A stretch of DNA of 6,615 nt, from positions 1-6,615 of the forward strand of contig WQYS01000136.1 of NCBI GenBank assembly GCA_009781125.1. Reading direction: 5' to 3'. This DNA comes from Acidobacteriaceae bacterium. GTDB lineage: Bacteria; Acidobacteriota; Terriglobia; Terriglobales; Acidobacteriaceae. Below, piece by piece: positions 6,098 to 6,615 of the stretch. The position numbers and the translations under genes were made by a program. The notes beneath the pieces are model-generated. The model saw only the letters and a program-made list of their open reading frames with translations. It was not told where the DNA came from and did no database searches. Numbering within the stretch: position 1 is the first letter of the stretch; every line of letters begins with the position of its first letter.

Positions 6098-6615
6098 ATG
6101 AGCTTGTTTGAACGCATTCGCGAAGATATCGCCTCGGTAAAGGAACGCGACCCGGCGGCGCGTTCCTGGCTGGAGATCGTTCTCTGCTATCCGGGGTTGT
6201 GGGCGGTGTGGATTCATCGTGTCTCGCATATCCTGTGGCGCAGACGGCTGCGTCTGGCGGCGCGGGTTCTCTCGCAGTTCGCGCGCTTTACTACGGGCGT
6301 GGATATTCACCCGGCGGCGAATCTGGGGCACAGATTGTTTATCGATCACGCCACTGGCGTGGTGATCGGCGAAACGACCATCGTCGGCGACGACGTCACA
6401 CTGTATCAGGGCGTCACACTGGGCGGAACCGGAAAAGAACACGGCAAGCGGCATCCGACGCTCTGCTCGGGGGTCTTCGTCGGCAACAACGCCAACATTC
6501 TCGGCAACATTACCATCGGCGAGAACTCGCGCGTGGGAGCCGGTTCCGTTGTGCTGGCCGATGTGCCGCCGAACTCCACCGTCGTGGGCGTGCCTGCGCA
6601 CATTGTCTATCGCGA
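6098..6615 (+). CDS. cysE: Serine O-acetyltransferase, left-handed beta-helix hexapeptide type (3'-truncated by window edge)
   Basis: CysE acetylates L-serine with acetyl-CoA, giving the O-acetylserine used by the adjacent CysK. The frame runs from ATG 6098 to the window end without a stop, 172 codons. The N-terminus (MSLFERIREDIASVKERDPA, then SWLEIVLCYPGLWAVWIHRVSH) is the short form seen in SAT/EpsC-type enzymes, lacking the longer helical domain of enteric CysE. The catalytic set is intact: Asp69 in VDIHP, His84 in DHATG and His119 in KRHP, with the same spacings (15 and 35) as Asp143, His158 and His193 of E. coli CysE. Hexapeptide repeats (VGNNANILGNITIGENSRVGAGSVVL) and the GVPA turn follow. 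The C-terminal tail that binds CysK and mediates cysteine feedback is outside the window. The ribosome site is weak (GAGTG 9 nt upstream); GTG 6086 is an in-frame alternative start. Confidence 0.95.
   Translation, partial: MSLFERIREDIASVKERDPAARSWLEIVLCYPGLWAVWIHRVSHILWRRRLRLAARVLSQFARFTTGVDIHPAANLGHRLFIDHATGVVIGETTIVGDDVTLYQGVTLGGTGKEHGKRHPTLCSGVFVGNNANILGNITIGENSRVGAGSVVLADVPPNSTVVGVPAHIVYR

Noticed and set aside
6071..6601. A 176-codon minus-strand open frame antisense to cysE
   Set aside because: The plus strand encodes an unmistakable serine acetyltransferase here; the minus-strand frame is its shadow.

Overview
The window looks like a chromosomal segment from a GC-rich Gram-negative bacterium. 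Acidobacteriota (Terriglobia/Acidobacteriaceae type) is my best guess. The reasons are the PAP2-phosphatase/Wzi-barrel fusion protein, an intergenic repeat of the GTCATTCTGAGCG...GCGAAGAA type, and the general protein style. This assignment rests on recall, not on a search.

Layout from left to right: (1) bases 1-1320, plus strand, the 3' part of hypF, the carbamoyltransferase of [NiFe]-hydrogenase maturation, cut by the left window edge. (2) 1321-1509, a convergent intergenic gap almost filled by a structured repeat of about 155 bp (1334-1488) with long imperfect terminal inverted repeats. (3) 1510-4176, minus strand, a large exported protein joining an N-terminal PAP2-type acid phosphatase domain, by a Pro/Ala-rich linker, to a C-terminal Wzi-like outer-membrane beta-barrel. 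(4) 4259-4878, minus strand, a VapBC-type toxin-antitoxin pair with a 4-bp start/stop overlap and a perfect 6-2-6 inverted repeat just upstream as candidate operator. (5) 4905-5106, a divergent intergenic region with a 12-bp palindrome and a plausible sigma-70-like promoter reading right. (6) 5107-6081, plus strand, cysK (cysteine synthase). (7) 6098 to the right edge, plus strand, cysE (serine O-acetyltransferase), cut by the window end.

Functional links: cysK and cysE lie 16 nt apart and encode the two consecutive steps from serine to cysteine, so they very probably form one operon. vapB and vapC are translationally coupled and probably autoregulated. The fusion protein lies downstream of vapC on the same strand (82-nt gap) and may have its own promoter or receive read-through. 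hypF shows no functional link to its visible neighbours.

The most interesting items are the phosphatase-barrel fusion (a possible outer-membrane or periplasm-spanning lipid/polysaccharide phosphate enzyme) and the long inverted-repeat element between the convergent genes. I see no CRISPR array, rRNA, tRNA or transposase gene.
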